From Alteribacillus sp041949975 (GTDB lineage: Bacteria > Bacillota > Bacilli > Bacillales > Marinococcaceae), in NCBI RefSeq assembly GCF_041949975.1, contig NZ_JBHFQG010000024.1:1-56998 (forward strand): a DNA stretch of 56,998 nucleotides, read 5' to 3'. Position 1 is the stretch's first letter; each line of letters opens with the position of its first letter. A model generated the notes under the pieces. The model saw only the letters and a list, made by a program, of their open reading frames with translations. It had not been told where the DNA came from and did not search any database. Of the stretch, positions 34,243-43,137 are shown piece by piece. Made by a program: the position numbers and the translations under genes.

Positions 34243-34749
34243 ATGGATGGCATGATTGTAAACGATGAGCGTATTACGCAAGCAAAGAATCAGATATACA
34301 AAGAAATACATGGATTCGTCTTAGCTATGCTTCTTATATCAGTGGCAATAAAATTTTTTCTGTACGGTGTTAATATTAACTTGGTAGCAACTGAGCTTAT
34401 TATTTTAATGGCGCAGGGGCTTTATTATGGAATCAGATCAACTAGTATGGGGATTTTTTCTGCTGAAGTGGAGATACATGACAGAAACAGCAAATGGCCG
34501 GTTCGAAAGAAGCATGTTGTTATTGGGTTAGCAACAGGGGTTATTCTTTCTTTATATATGGGAATTCATAGCGCTGTATCGTATGCCGAAGGCACGACTC
34601 AAACCATTTATTATTTTGGTCTTGTATTTTTAGTATCATTTATGATTTATGTCCCGATTTTAGCTGCACTTATGGCGGTCACTTATTTTATAGCTAAAAA
34701 AAGAAGTAAATGTGCTGAAGAGAAAAACCTCAATGATGGAAATTCGTAA
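34243..34749 (+). CDS. DUF6773-like integral membrane protein
   Basis: A 168-residue membrane protein with four hydrophobic helices (about residues 24-42, 48-63, 90-110 and 125-155). It has a short cytosolic N-terminal part, DERITQAKNQIYKEI, and a charged tail. This shape and its position directly before a small Cro/CI-like regulator match DUF6773-type proteins, whose function is unknown. In such two-gene units the membrane protein and the small repressor are believed to act together. The ATG at 34243 has AGGA 6 bases before it; ATG 34252 is an alternative. The stop is 13 bp before the regulator start. Confidence 0.7.
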   Translation: MDGMIVNDERITQAKNQIYKEIHGFVLAMLLISVAIKFFLYGVNINLVATELIILMAQGLYYGIRSTSMGIFSAEVEIHDRNSKWPVRKKHVVIGLATGVILSLYMGIHSAVSYAEGTTQTIYYFGLVFLVSFMIYVPILAALMAVTYFIAKKRSKCAEEKNLNDGNS

Positions 34750-34762
34750 TGGTGGTAAGAAA

Positions 34763-34957
34763 ATGAAAAATATGAAGCTGAAAGTGGCACGAGTAGAGAA
34801 AGACTTATCACAAGAAGAATTGGCTAAACAAGTTGGTGTTTCAAGGCAAACGATTGGATTAATTGAATTGGGAAAATATAATCCAAGCTTAAAGCTATGT
34901 ATTGCTATTTGCAAAGCTTTATCAAAAACGTTGGATGATTTGTTTTGGGAAGAGTAA
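34763..34957 (+). CDS. Small XRE-family helix-turn-helix regulator (YozG/PopR-like)
   Basis: 64 residues made up almost wholly of one HTH_3 domain: KVARVEKDLSQEELAKQVGV, then SRQTIGLIELGKYNPSLKLC and a closing DDLFWEE. The size and sequence are typical of stand-alone Cro/CI-like repressors linked to small membrane proteins. It follows the DUF6773-like gene on the same transcript; the GGTGG site supports ATG 34763. Autoregulation is likely but no operator was located. Confidence 0.88.
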   Translation: MKNMKLKVARVEKDLSQEELAKQVGVSRQTIGLIELGKYNPSLKLCIAICKALSKTLDDLFWEE

Positions 34958-34958
34958 T

Positions 34959-35000
34959 AAAAAGGATCGGCTGGAAATTAAATTCTGCCGATCCTTTTCT
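34959..35000. terminator. Bidirectional terminator after the XRE gene
   Basis: AAAAGGATCGGC pairs with GCCGATCCTTTT around a 14-base loop. It also serves the convergent LLM oxidoreductase gene. Confidence 0.88.
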
Positions 35001-35001
35001 A

Positions 35002-36018
35002 TTAATTTTTCACAATGTCAGAAACAATTTCAAAGGAGCGGAGTCGTTTTTCATGGTCATAGATTTGAGCGTTAACCATGATTTCATCAGCCTGGGTTTC
35101 ATCAAGAAACTTTTGCATTTTCTGCTTAACAGTTGTCGCTCCCCCGAATATAGAAGAGCCAAGCTGTCGCTCTAGAAGTGTTTTTTCATACTCTGTACAG
35201 ATGTTATCAATGTTTTCAACAGGCGGCTGCAACGGCAATTCGGTGTTGCGGATCAGGTTTAAAAATTGCAGCTGTAAGGTAGTGCCAAGATACTCTGCTT
35301 CTTCATCACTTTCAGCGGCAACAACATTAAGTCCCACCATGGCGTAAGGCTCATCCAGCACATCTGAAGGCTGGAAGGAACGACGGTACAAGTCCAGAGC
35401 CGGTATGGTATTTTCAGGTGAAAAATGACTGGCAAATGCAAATGGCAGTCCAAGCTGTCCGGCAAGCTGAGCACTGAAACCACTTGAGCCAAGAAGCCAG
35501 ATCGGTATGTTTAAACCTTGTCCTGGAATGGCCCGTACACGCTTTCCACTTCCCTCAGATAATGGTTCGAAATAGCTGCGAAGCTCTTCTAATAACTGCG
35601 GAAAATCATTGCCGTCACTTCCGGTGTGACGTCTTAAAGCCTGAGCGGTTAATTGATCGGTACCGGGAGCACGTCCTAATCCTAAATCAATACGTCCTGG
35701 ATATAATGTTTCCAAGGTCCCGAATTGCTCAGCGATCACTAATGGAGGATGGTTTGGAAGCATAATCCCCCCTGATCCAACACGGATTTTAGATGTTCCT
35801 CCTGCAACGTGCCCGATGAGTACAGAGGTGGCAGAGCTACCTATAAAAGGCATATTATGGTGTTCAGCCATCCAGTATCGGTGATAGCCCCACTTTTCAG
35901 CATACTGAGCAAGCTCAAGAGTATTTTTAAAAGAGTCTGAAACGGTTCCACCTTTTACTATGGGTGATAAATCAAGTACTGAGAGCTTTATATTACTCAA
36001 TTGTTTGTGTTCTGACAT
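35002..36018 (-). CDS. LLM-class flavin-dependent oxidoreductase (luciferase-like)
   Basis: A 338-residue luciferase-like TIM-barrel flavoprotein of the MsnO8/YceB-type group. It starts KLSVLDLSPIVKGGTVSDSF, then YHRYWMAEHHNMPFIGSSAT, IRVGSGGIMLPNHPPLVIAEQ and GRIDLGLGRAPGTDQLT. This group generally needs FMNH2 from a partner reductase; the substrate is not predictable. The start at ATG 36018 (MSEHKQ) matches the family length; a longer frame to 36138 lies in AT-rich DNA and would overlap the catalase promoter. The ribosome binding site is weak (AAAGAAGA). Divergent from the catalase gene. Confidence 0.88.
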   Translation of the reverse strand: MSEHKQLSNIKLSVLDLSPIVKGGTVSDSFKNTLELAQYAEKWGYHRYWMAEHHNMPFIGSSATSVLIGHVAGGTSKIRVGSGGIMLPNHPPLVIAEQFGTLETLYPGRIDLGLGRAPGTDQLTAQALRRHTGSDGNDFPQLLEELRSYFEPLSEGSGKRVRAIPGQGLNIPIWLLGSSGFSAQLAGQLGLPFAFASHFSPENTIPALDLYRRSFQPSDVLDEPYAMVGLNVVAAESDEEAEYLGTTLQLQFLNLIRNTELPLQPPVENIDNICTEYEKTLLERQLGSSIFGGATTVKQKMQKFLDETQADEIMVNAQIYDHEKRLRSFEIVSDIVKN

Positions 36019-36109
36019 TATTTCATCTTCTTTCTTTTTAAAGTTTCTATTACCGATTTTTATTTTAACAAGTTTGTTTCGTATTCCAAAATAAAATGAT
36101 TTAAAAGAA

Positions 36110-36135
36110 GTTTGCCGAAAAATCAGAATGGGTAC
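36110..36135 (+). promoter_or_regulatory. Sigma-B-type promoter of the catalase gene
   Basis: GTTTGC (36110-36115) and GGGTAC (36130-36135), separated by 14 bp, fit the sigma-B consensus GTTTAA-N13-15-GGGTAT. They lie 51 bp before the GTG start. katE of B. subtilis is a sigma-B gene, which supports the call. Confidence 0.65.
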
Positions 36136-36185
36136 CAAATAAAAAGGAGTTTATATAATATCTTGTCAAAAGGAGGCACAATAAA

Positions 36186-38237
36186 GTGAATAGCGAACAT
36201 AATGAGCCGAAAAATAAAAAGCAGGAGCAGCTGGAACAATATAAAACGAATGATAAAGATAAAAAGTTAACGACCAATCAAGGGTTAAAAGTTGCCGAAG
36301 ATGAATTTTCACTTAAAGCCGGAGAACGCGGGCCGACCTTAATGGAAGATTTTCATTTTCGGGAAAAAATGACTCATTTTGACCACGAAAGAATACCAGA
36401 AAGAATCGTCCATGCGCGCGGTTATTCAGCACATGGAGAATTTCAAGTATATGAATCAATGGAAGATTATACTAAAGCAGACTTTTTAAACGACCCCTCC
36501 AAAAAAACTCCAGTGTTTGTACGGTTTTCTACAGTAGCAGGCTCTAAAGGTTCCTCGGAAACTGTCCGCGATGTTCGCGGATTTGCTACAAAATTTTATA
36601 CGGATGAAGGAAACTTTGATTTAGTTGGAAACAACATACCAGTATTTTTTATTCAAGATGCCATCAAGTTCCCTGATTTAATACATGCCTTGAAACCTGA
36701 ACCTCATGACGGAATGCCTCAAGCAGCTTCTGCTCATGATACATTTTGGGACTTTATAGCGAACAATCAGGAATCAGCACATATTGTCATGTGGGCCATG
36801 TCGGACCGGGCTATTCCGAGAAGCTTTCGGATGATGGAAGGCTTTGGCGTTCATACTTTCAGATTTGTAAATGAACAGGGACAGGCTCATTTTGTTAAAT
36901 TTCATTGGAAGCCGGCTTTAGGGACGCATTCTCTAGTATGGGATGAAGCCCAAAAATTATCAGGAAAAGATGCAGATTTTCACCGTCGAGATTTAGCGGA
37001 AGCGATTGATAATGGGGATTATCCTGAATTTGAATTAGGAGTGCAAATCATAAAAGAAGAAAATGAATTCATGTTTGATTTTGATGTACTTGATCCAACA
37101 AAAATATGGCCGGAAGAAGACGTCCCTGTAAAAATTATAGGAAAATTGACGTTAAATAGAAATGTAGATAACGTATTTGCGGAAAACGAGCAGGTAGCCT
37201 TTCATCCCGGACATGTGGTGCCTGGAATAGATTTCAGCAATGACCCGCTTCTACAGGGCCGGTTATTTTCCTATACAGATACTCAGTTAATCCGTCTTGG
37301 CGGGCCGAACTTTCATGAACTGCCAATCAACCGTCCAGTCTGTCCGTTCCACAATAATCAGCGCGATGGGTATATGCGGCAAACGATAAACAAAGGACAA
37401 GTAAGTTACCATAAAAACTCTTTAGCCGGCAACACACCAGAACCAGCCAGTGAATCAGAGGGTGGTTATTCTCATTACCAGGAAAAAGTAGAAGGACGTA
37501 AAGTCCGTGCGCGAAGTGACAGCTTTAAAGATCACTTTAGCCAAGCAGCATTGTTCTGGAACAGCATGAGTGAACCGGAAAAGCAGCATATTATTGAAGC
37601 ATTCAGCTTTGAACTTGGAAAAGTAAAAAGCAAATCGGTTCAGCAGCAAGTGGTTGATATGTTTGCGAATGTGAACTTCGATTTAGCTAGAGGTTTTGCA
37701 GAAGCGATCGGTGCAAATCCACCGCAGCAGGGTGGGTCCGATGTTACCAAATCCTCACCGGCTCTAAGCCAGGAAAATACTAAGAAAAAGCCGGACACTC
37801 GTAAAGTTGGTGTCATTATCGGCGATAATTTTGAAGGCGAAGAAGTCAATGGAGTTCTTGCTAAATTAAAAGCAGAAGGGATTAATCCAGAAATCGTAAG
37901 CGATAAACTTGGTAAAAGAAAAGCAGATAATGGATCCGAGTTAGAAGTAGACCATACTTTCTTAACCGGCGAATCTGTTTTGTTTGATGCCATTTATGTC
38001 GTTAGCGGAGGCAAGAAGGAGAGCAAAGCATTTATACAAAACGCCTTATACTTTGTTAATGAAGCTTTCTCTCACTTTAAGCCAATTGGTGCCACTCATA
38101 GCGGTAAGAAGCTGCTGGCAGAAGCAGAAATTATGACTGGTCGGGGTGTTGTAGTTGGAGATGACGTAACAGACTTTACAAAGGAATTTATCGATGCCAT
38201 TGCAGCACACCGTCACTGGGATCGCCAGGTCGTATAA
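36186..38237 (+). CDS. katE: Large-subunit catalase with C-terminal DJ-1-like domain (KatE/HPII type)
   Basis: A 683-residue clade-II catalase. Heme-site residues are in HARGYSAHGEF (catalytic His), the distal Asn region FDLVGNNIPVFFIQDA, and the proximal Tyr in RLFSYTDTQ. The family extra domain, about residues 535-683, is a flavodoxin-like DJ-1/PfpI fold (KVGVIIGDNFEGEEV). It decomposes hydrogen peroxide; large-subunit catalases are very stable. Like B. subtilis KatE it is probably a general-stress protein made in stationary phase. GTG start at 36186 behind AAAGGAGG. A terminator follows immediately. Confidence 0.95.
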   Translation: MNSEHNEPKNKKQEQLEQYKTNDKDKKLTTNQGLKVAEDEFSLKAGERGPTLMEDFHFREKMTHFDHERIPERIVHARGYSAHGEFQVYESMEDYTKADFLNDPSKKTPVFVRFSTVAGSKGSSETVRDVRGFATKFYTDEGNFDLVGNNIPVFFIQDAIKFPDLIHALKPEPHDGMPQAASAHDTFWDFIANNQESAHIVMWAMSDRAIPRSFRMMEGFGVHTFRFVNEQGQAHFVKFHWKPALGTHSLVWDEAQKLSGKDADFHRRDLAEAIDNGDYPEFELGVQIIKEENEFMFDFDVLDPTKIWPEEDVPVKIIGKLTLNRNVDNVFAENEQVAFHPGHVVPGIDFSNDPLLQGRLFSYTDTQLIRLGGPNFHELPINRPVCPFHNNQRDGYMRQTINKGQVSYHKNSLAGNTPEPASESEGGYSHYQEKVEGRKVRARSDSFKDHFSQAALFWNSMSEPEKQHIIEAFSFELGKVKSKSVQQQVVDMFANVNFDLARGFAEAIGANPPQQGGSDVTKSSPALSQENTKKKPDTRKVGVIIGDNFEGEEVNGVLAKLKAEGINPEIVSDKLGKRKADNGSELEVDHTFLTGESVLFDAIYVVSGGKKESKAFIQNALYFVNEAFSHFKPIGATHSGKKLLAEAEIMTGRGVVVGDDVTDFTKEFIDAIAAHRHWDRQVV

Positions 38238-38247
38238 GAAAAAAGAC

Positions 38248-38275
38248 GAAGAGGGGGGTACATTCCTCCCTCTTT
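38248..38275 (+). terminator. Catalase gene terminator
   Basis: AAGAGGGGGG pairs with CCTCCCTCTT around TACATT, followed by TT. It overlaps the region just after the convergent regulator gene. Confidence 0.75.
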
Positions 38276-38292
38276 TACAATGGCAAAAAAGA

Positions 38293-40620
38293 TTAGGGAA
38301 CAAGATAATATTGTTTCATTTTACGGTAAAGAGTACTTCTGGAAACGCCTAATAATTGCGCTGCCTGACTGACGCTTGAAGCTGAATGGAGTGCTTTTTT
38401 AATGGTTTTCTTTTCTACCTCTTCAAGTAACAAGGACTCCTCGCTTTCAGGAAGAGGCTGTTTGATTTGCATATCATCTGGCAAATGTTTAACGTTCATC
38501 ATAGCATCCCCTCTGTTTCTAGCTAATAAAAAGGACCGTTCAATTATATTTCTTAGTTCTCTTATATTACCTGGCCACGAATAGGAACGAAGGTGGTTAA
38601 ATAAACTTGCTGTCACATCGGAGGGGCCTGTCTTGTATTGGTCAAGCAATGCTTTAATAAATTCTGCTATTAATAATTTGATATCTTCCAGTCGTTCTCT
38701 CAATGGTGGAAGATTTATGGCCATAACATTTAATCTATAATATAAATCGGAACGGAATGTTCCCTGATAAGCAATTTCTTCTTGTAAGTTTCTATTCGTT
38801 GCTGCAATAATTCTTACGTCAACCTTTCGTTCTTTATGATCACCTAATCTGATCACTTTTTTAGTTTCAAGAACACGCAGCAAGGAAACCTGTAGATCCA
38901 ATGGCATATCACCAATCTCATCTAGAAAAAGTGTCCCCCCGTGGGCTATTTCAAATTTGCCAGCTTTCCCTTCTTTTTTTGCTCCTGTGAAAGCCCCAGC
39001 CACAAATCCAAACAATTCACTTGTTATTAGGTCCCGAGGAATAGCACCAGCATTCACTGGAATGAAAGGCCCTTCTTTTCTAGAGCTGTTAGAATGAATA
39101 GCTTGGGCTACTACCTCTTTTCCGGAACCGGTTTCTCCAAGAATTAAAACATTAGCTTCAGATTGTGAGGCTGCTTCTGCTACTAACAATTGTTGTTTGT
39201 AGGCAGAATTATAAGTTCTAATCATTCCAAAGGAAGTTAATTCTTGCTGATTAACAGATGCACGACCAGTTTTTGGTTCTAAAACTACCATTTTAAAAAC
39301 TTTATTGGCATCAAGGTATTTTACCTTAACATTGTAATCTTTATTACCCTTTTCAATATTTGGGATGGACCACATTTGCCCTTCTCGAAAGTTGAAACGA
39401 TTATTTGCTAGGTTATTAGCATACAGAACTTCATCTAGTTCATTAATAAGAAGGACAGCTTCTTCTTTGTTATGATGAAGGAGGTCTTTAAACACTTTCT
39501 CCCATTGTACGGTTTCGGGTTCCTTTTTTAGATAGCTGGTTTTCGTTTCATATGGTTTAGCAGAAATCAGTTTTTTAGAATCCCATACAATATTGAACTG
39601 GCCCTGATCGTTTATTTGGCCAATTCTAATGGGTCGAGAAATATGATGATTTTCTTTTTCTACCTTCACCATTCCAGTAGGCGTAGAAAAATGCTGATCA
39701 CACATCGAATCTAAAAATGAAGTTCTTTCAAATTTTTGACAAGAAACTAACGTTTCAATAACCATTTTTGTTCCTAAATACGTATTAAACATGACAGAGG
39801 AAATCACTTGGCTGCTGCCGAATTGTTTTTGAAAACGCTCGATAAATATATGATTTTCTCTTAAGTCTAATGACTGAAAATAGCTGCCGCCGCTGAAATG
39901 GCCTTTAGCGTATCGGCTGCCAATAGCTTGTATTTCCGTTTCTTTTGTGATTGGACTGAATATTGGAAGAGACTTAGGATGAAACCCCATGTTTTTAAAA
40001 GTCCGATAAAAGTAGACAACACTTTCTCCTACAAGAGTGGAAAATATAGTATCGGCACTCTTTTTTTGAATATCTTGAAAAATATCTGTATAGTGGGTAT
40101 GTCCAAAGGGCACATAAGTATCTCCGACGATTTCCCCTCCAAGGTAATCCCAGTATTTTTTAACTTCCTGGTTTGTCGCATGAGGATAAATATACTCATT
40201 TCCTATGAGATAAATCTTAGGTCCGAAATATTTTTTTATATATTTAAGTAACGTGTAAACCTGCTGGTTTGGAACTTCCCCAGTATAAAAAAGATTAGGA
40301 TGTGTTTCATGACCTTCGTATAACGCCGGATACATAAGGATACAATCATGCTTTTCTAGCAGTTGAAGAAGCGCTTTTCGGCAGGCCGATGTGTACGTTC
40401 CGATAAAAACTTTAACCCCTTCATCGATAAGTTTTTGTGCTTGATTGATGGTTTCATCTGGGTCAGAAGCTATATCCCGTATAATAAATTCAACTAGATC
40501 ATTCGTGGCTTTTACACGTCTATTGTGCTCTTGGAGAGCAAACATGGCCGCCTGGTACTGACCTTTTTCCGTGATTGATGTTGTTCCTGTAAGGGAAAAT
40601 AAAACACCTATCTTTTTCAA
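38293..40620 (-). CDS. Sigma-54 activator fused to an AmiC-like amide-sensor domain
   Basis: A 775-residue one-component regulator without signal peptide. Residues 1-350 form a Peripla_BP_5/AmiC-type ligand domain (KIGVLFSLTGTTSITEKGQY, FIGTYTSACRKALLQLLEKH, YEGHETHPNLFYTGEVPNQQ). A PAS-like linker spans about 385-450. An AAA+ sigma-54-interacting domain covers about 470-700, with Walker A GETGSGKE (495-502), GAFTGA (542-547) and Walker B GGTLFLDEIGD. A Fis-type HTH lies at about 735-770 (SVSQAAQLLGVSRSTLYRKM). In Pseudomonas the amide sensor AmiC is a separate protein that restrains the antiterminator AmiR. Here sensor and activator are one cytosolic chain controlling amiE from a sigma-54 promoter. 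TTG start with a near-perfect AAGGAGGGG site. Likely inducers are short aliphatic amides. Confidence 0.92.
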   Translation of the reverse strand: MKKIGVLFSLTGTTSITEKGQYQAAMFALQEHNRRVKATNDLVEFIIRDIASDPDETINQAQKLIDEGVKVFIGTYTSACRKALLQLLEKHDCILMYPALYEGHETHPNLFYTGEVPNQQVYTLLKYIKKYFGPKIYLIGNEYIYPHATNQEVKKYWDYLGGEIVGDTYVPFGHTHYTDIFQDIQKKSADTIFSTLVGESVVYFYRTFKNMGFHPKSLPIFSPITKETEIQAIGSRYAKGHFSGGSYFQSLDLRENHIFIERFQKQFGSSQVISSVMFNTYLGTKMVIETLVSCQKFERTSFLDSMCDQHFSTPTGMVKVEKENHHISRPIRIGQINDQGQFNIVWDSKKLISAKPYETKTSYLKKEPETVQWEKVFKDLLHHNKEEAVLLINELDEVLYANNLANNRFNFREGQMWSIPNIEKGNKDYNVKVKYLDANKVFKMVVLEPKTGRASVNQQELTSFGMIRTYNSAYKQQLLVAEAASQSEANVLILGETGSGKEVVAQAIHSNSSRKEGPFIPVNAGAIPRDLITSELFGFVAGAFTGAKKEGKAGKFEIAHGGTLFLDEIGDMPLDLQVSLLRVLETKKVIRLGDHKERKVDVRIIAATNRNLQEEIAYQGTFRSDLYYRLNVMAINLPPLRERLEDIKLLIAEFIKALLDQYKTGPSDVTASLFNHLRSYSWPGNIRELRNIIERSFLLARNRGDAMMNVKHLPDDMQIKQPLPESEESLLLEEVEKKTIKKALHSASSVSQAAQLLGVSRSTLYRKMKQYYLVP

Positions 40621-40657
40621 TTCACACCCCTCCTTGTCCGATTTTGATACAATGTCC

Positions 40658-40735
40658 CAAATTAAAACAGGAAGTTCTTGCTTCTATTATATCGGATTTT
40701 ATCTTCAGAATATTCATTTATTTTGTTTTAATTTG
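40658..40735. promoter_or_regulatory. Paired upstream activator sites for the amide regulator
   Basis: The same 12-mer occurs twice in opposite orientation: CAAATTAAAACA at 40658-40669 and TGTTTTAATTTG at 40724-40735. The centres are 66 bp apart, about 125 and 60 bp upstream of the -24 box. Paired inverted sites at this distance are typical enhancers for sigma-54 activators. The first copy also overlaps the regulator's own leader, so autoregulation is possible. Confidence 0.6.
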
Positions 40736-40789
40736 ACACACTTTTTAAAATTATGCTTAAAAAAAGCCTGATTTTATCACACTTTAAAC

Positions 40790-40806
40790 TTGGCATGGCT
40801 ATTGCA
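40790..40806 (+). promoter_or_regulatory. Sigma-54 promoter of the amidase operon
   Basis: TTGGCAT-N5-TTGCA places the invariant GG and GC exactly 10 bp apart, as in the -24/-12 consensus TGGCACN5TTGCW. It lies about 100 bp before amiE and downstream of the paired activator sites. Confidence 0.85.
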
Positions 40807-40904
40807 ATAAGTAATAAGCAAAGAACAAAAGGAGGGTAGGGGCAAAATATTCATCCGGTTCTCGAATTAAAAAATTTTTTAAAAATGAAAGGGGTAGTTA
40901 AATT

Positions 40905-41951
40905 ATGAGACATGGAGACATCAGCAGCAGTAAAGATACGGTTGGCGTAGCAGTGGTTAACTATAAAATGCCTCGTTTGCATACAAAGGAAGAAGTTTTG
41001 GAAAATGCTCGTAATATTTCTAATATGATTACCGGAATGAAAACAGGGCTCCCTGGAATGGATTTAGTCATTTTTCCTGAGTATAGTACGCAAGGAATTA
41101 TGTACGACGAACAGGAAATGTTTGATACGGCTACAACAATTCCGGGGGAAGAAACAGAAATTTTTGCAGAAGCTTGCCGGAAAGCGAATGTGTGGGGCGT
41201 ATTTTCTATTACTGGTGAACAACATGAGGACCACCCGAATAAAACACCTTACAATACATTAATTCTAATGAATAACAAAGGAGAAGTAGTGCAAAAATAT
41301 CGCAAAATTCTTCCTTGGAACCCTATTGAGCCTTGGTATCCCGGTGATACTACTCATGTAGTAGAAGGTCCAAAAGGGATGAAAATGAGCCTGATCATTT
41401 GTGATGATGGAAACTACCCAGAAATTTGGAGAGACTGTGCCATGAAAGGAGCTGAGCTCATTGTCCGCTGTCAGGGTTATATGTACCCTTCTAAAGAGCA
41501 GCAAGTAATGGTTGCAAAGACAATGGCCTGGATGAATACTTCTTATGTCGCAGTTGCCAATGCAACCGGATTTGATGGAGTGTATTCATACTTCGGGCAT
41601 TCAAGCATTATAGGGTTTGACGGAGGAACACTTGGTGCTTGTGGTACCGAAGAAAATGGTATTCAGTATGCTGAATTATCTGTTTCCCAAATACGTGATG
41701 CCAGGGAAAACTGGCAGTCTCAAAATCATCTATTTAAATTATTGCATAGAGGATACACCGGTACGATTAAATCTGGCGATGGAGATAAAGGTGTCGCAGA
41801 ATGTCCATTTGATTTTTATCGTACTTGGGTAATGGATGCCGAAGAAGCACGGGAAAATGTCGAAAAAATAACGAGAAAAACAGTTGGCACAGCAGAATGT
41901 CCGATAGAAGGCATACCTCACGAAGGTAAAACGAAAGAAGCCGGTGCATAA
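40905..41951 (+). CDS. amiE: Aliphatic amidase AmiE
   Basis: A 348-residue nitrilase-superfamily amidase (acylamide amidohydrolase) converting short aliphatic amides to carboxylate plus ammonia. The catalytic triad residues are at exactly the positions known for Pseudomonas AmiE: E59 (IFPEYSTQG), K134 (KYRKILPW) and C166 (IICDDGNYPE). The N-terminal MRHGDISSSKDTVGVAVVNY is also nearly family-identical. GAAAGGGG precedes the ATG. It is the first gene of a sigma-54-dependent operon with amiB-like, amiS remnant and a second amidase gene. A CAGGGGG/CCCCCTG hairpin follows the stop. Confidence 0.97.
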   Translation: MRHGDISSSKDTVGVAVVNYKMPRLHTKEEVLENARNISNMITGMKTGLPGMDLVIFPEYSTQGIMYDEQEMFDTATTIPGEETEIFAEACRKANVWGVFSITGEQHEDHPNKTPYNTLILMNNKGEVVQKYRKILPWNPIEPWYPGDTTHVVEGPKGMKMSLIICDDGNYPEIWRDCAMKGAELIVRCQGYMYPSKEQQVMVAKTMAWMNTSYVAVANATGFDGVYSYFGHSSIIGFDGGTLGACGTEENGIQYAELSVSQIRDARENWQSQNHLFKLLHRGYTGTIKSGDGDKGVAECPFDFYRTWVMDAEEARENVEKITRKTVGTAECPIEGIPHEGKTKEAGA

Positions 41952-41969
41952 GATTATTGATTGTTAGAA

Positions 41970-41988
41970 CAGGGGGTATTGCCCCCTG
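41970..41988 (+). promoter_or_regulatory. Intercistronic hairpin between amiE and amiB-like gene
   Basis: CAGGGGG-TATTG-CCCCCTG forms a tight 7-bp stem with no T tract. It probably stabilises the amiE message or reduces read-through to lower downstream expression, rather than terminating fully. Confidence 0.6.
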
Positions 41989-42015
41989 AATGGATATTTT
42001 AATAGGGGGAGAGAA

Positions 42016-43119
42016 ATGCCATTTATTAACGATAAGATTAAAAGCTATCAAACAGAACAAGAACGCAACAATGAACTTCCCAACCCTTCTCCTGCAGAAC
42101 GACGATTAAAACCGAAAACTCGTTTTACATTCCGCCCTCAGTTTATTAAAGAAAAGCTCCATACACAAATTTTTGGTCAGGATGAAGTGATTGAACGCAT
42201 ATCTAATATGATCGATGTCATTTATGTTGATATAACAGAAAAAGATAGACCGCTATATGTCGTTTTGTTTCTCGGGCCAACAGGTGTAGGAAAAACAGAA
42301 ACTGTAAGGATTGTCGCAGAAGCTATTCACGGCGAAAAGGAAGCTTTTAGCCGAATTGATATGAATACATTAGCTCAGGAGCATTATGCTGCAGCAGTGA
42401 TTGGGGCGCCCCCTGGATATGTGGGAAGCAAAGAAGGAAATACGGTTTTTAAAGAGGAACTGATCAAAGGTTCTTTTAGTAAACCTGGTATCGTATTGTT
42501 TGATGAAATAGAAAAAGCAGACGCAAGTGTCACACAATCTCTATTAAATGTTTTTGATAACGGGAAAATGGTATTGACGAATGGAGAAAAAGAAATAGAT
42601 TTTCGTAATTCCATTATTTTTATGACCAGCAACTTAGGATCTCAACAAATTTTCGAATTTTTAGACATCAATATAAAGGCAAAGTTTAAACGTTTTTATT
42701 ACCGCCTGTTTCCGTCCAACTGGAGAAAACGCGATAAAGGTATTTTAAATAATATGGTTAAAAAACAAATGGAAAAACATTTTTCGCCAGAGTTTTTGAA
42801 CCGGATTGATGATACTATCATGTTTAATTGGTTAGGGGATGAAACCTTTGAACCTATCATTGATAAACATATTAAAGACTTAAATATACGACTAAAAAAG
42901 CATTTATGTACAGTTACATTAAGTAAAGATGCAAAACAGCTTTTATATAATAAAGGTTTTGACCAGCACTATGGGGCAAGGTCTATGCGGCGTACGATAC
43001 GGACCCACTTAGAAGTGCCATTGGCAAAGCTCCTTGCAGGCAGGGAAAAAGAAAAAACTTCTGTTGTATACAGCATTCAATCAAAAGGAGAGGAGTTTGA
43101 ATTTTTTAAAGAAGAATAA
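42016..43119 (+). CDS. AmiB-like AAA+ ATPase (Clp/HslU-type)
   Basis: A 367-residue single-domain Clp-family ATPase. Seen are Walker A FLGPTGVGKTETVR (about residues 85-98), Walker B IVLFDEIEKAD, a GAPPGYVGSKEG pore-type loop, sensor-1 FMTSNLG and the C-terminal D2-small domain with the sensor-2 Arg in YGARSMRRTIRTHLEVPLA. It resembles the second half of ClpA/ClpC, without an N-domain or first ATPase ring. The ClpP-binding loop IGF/IGL is not apparent. In Pseudomonas the gene after amiE, amiB, encodes a similar chaperone-like ATPase of unclear role, and the same order here supports the name. GGGGGAGAG precedes the ATG. Confidence 0.82.
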   Translation: MPFINDKIKSYQTEQERNNELPNPSPAERRLKPKTRFTFRPQFIKEKLHTQIFGQDEVIERISNMIDVIYVDITEKDRPLYVVLFLGPTGVGKTETVRIVAEAIHGEKEAFSRIDMNTLAQEHYAAAVIGAPPGYVGSKEGNTVFKEELIKGSFSKPGIVLFDEIEKADASVTQSLLNVFDNGKMVLTNGEKEIDFRNSIIFMTSNLGSQQIFEFLDINIKAKFKRFYYRLFPSNWRKRDKGILNNMVKKQMEKHFSPEFLNRIDDTIMFNWLGDETFEPIIDKHIKDLNIRLKKHLCTVTLSKDAKQLLYNKGFDQHYGARSMRRTIRTHLEVPLAKLLAGREKEKTSVVYSIQSKGEEFEFFKEE

Positions 43120-43137
43120 AGATTGGAGGAGAGAGGG

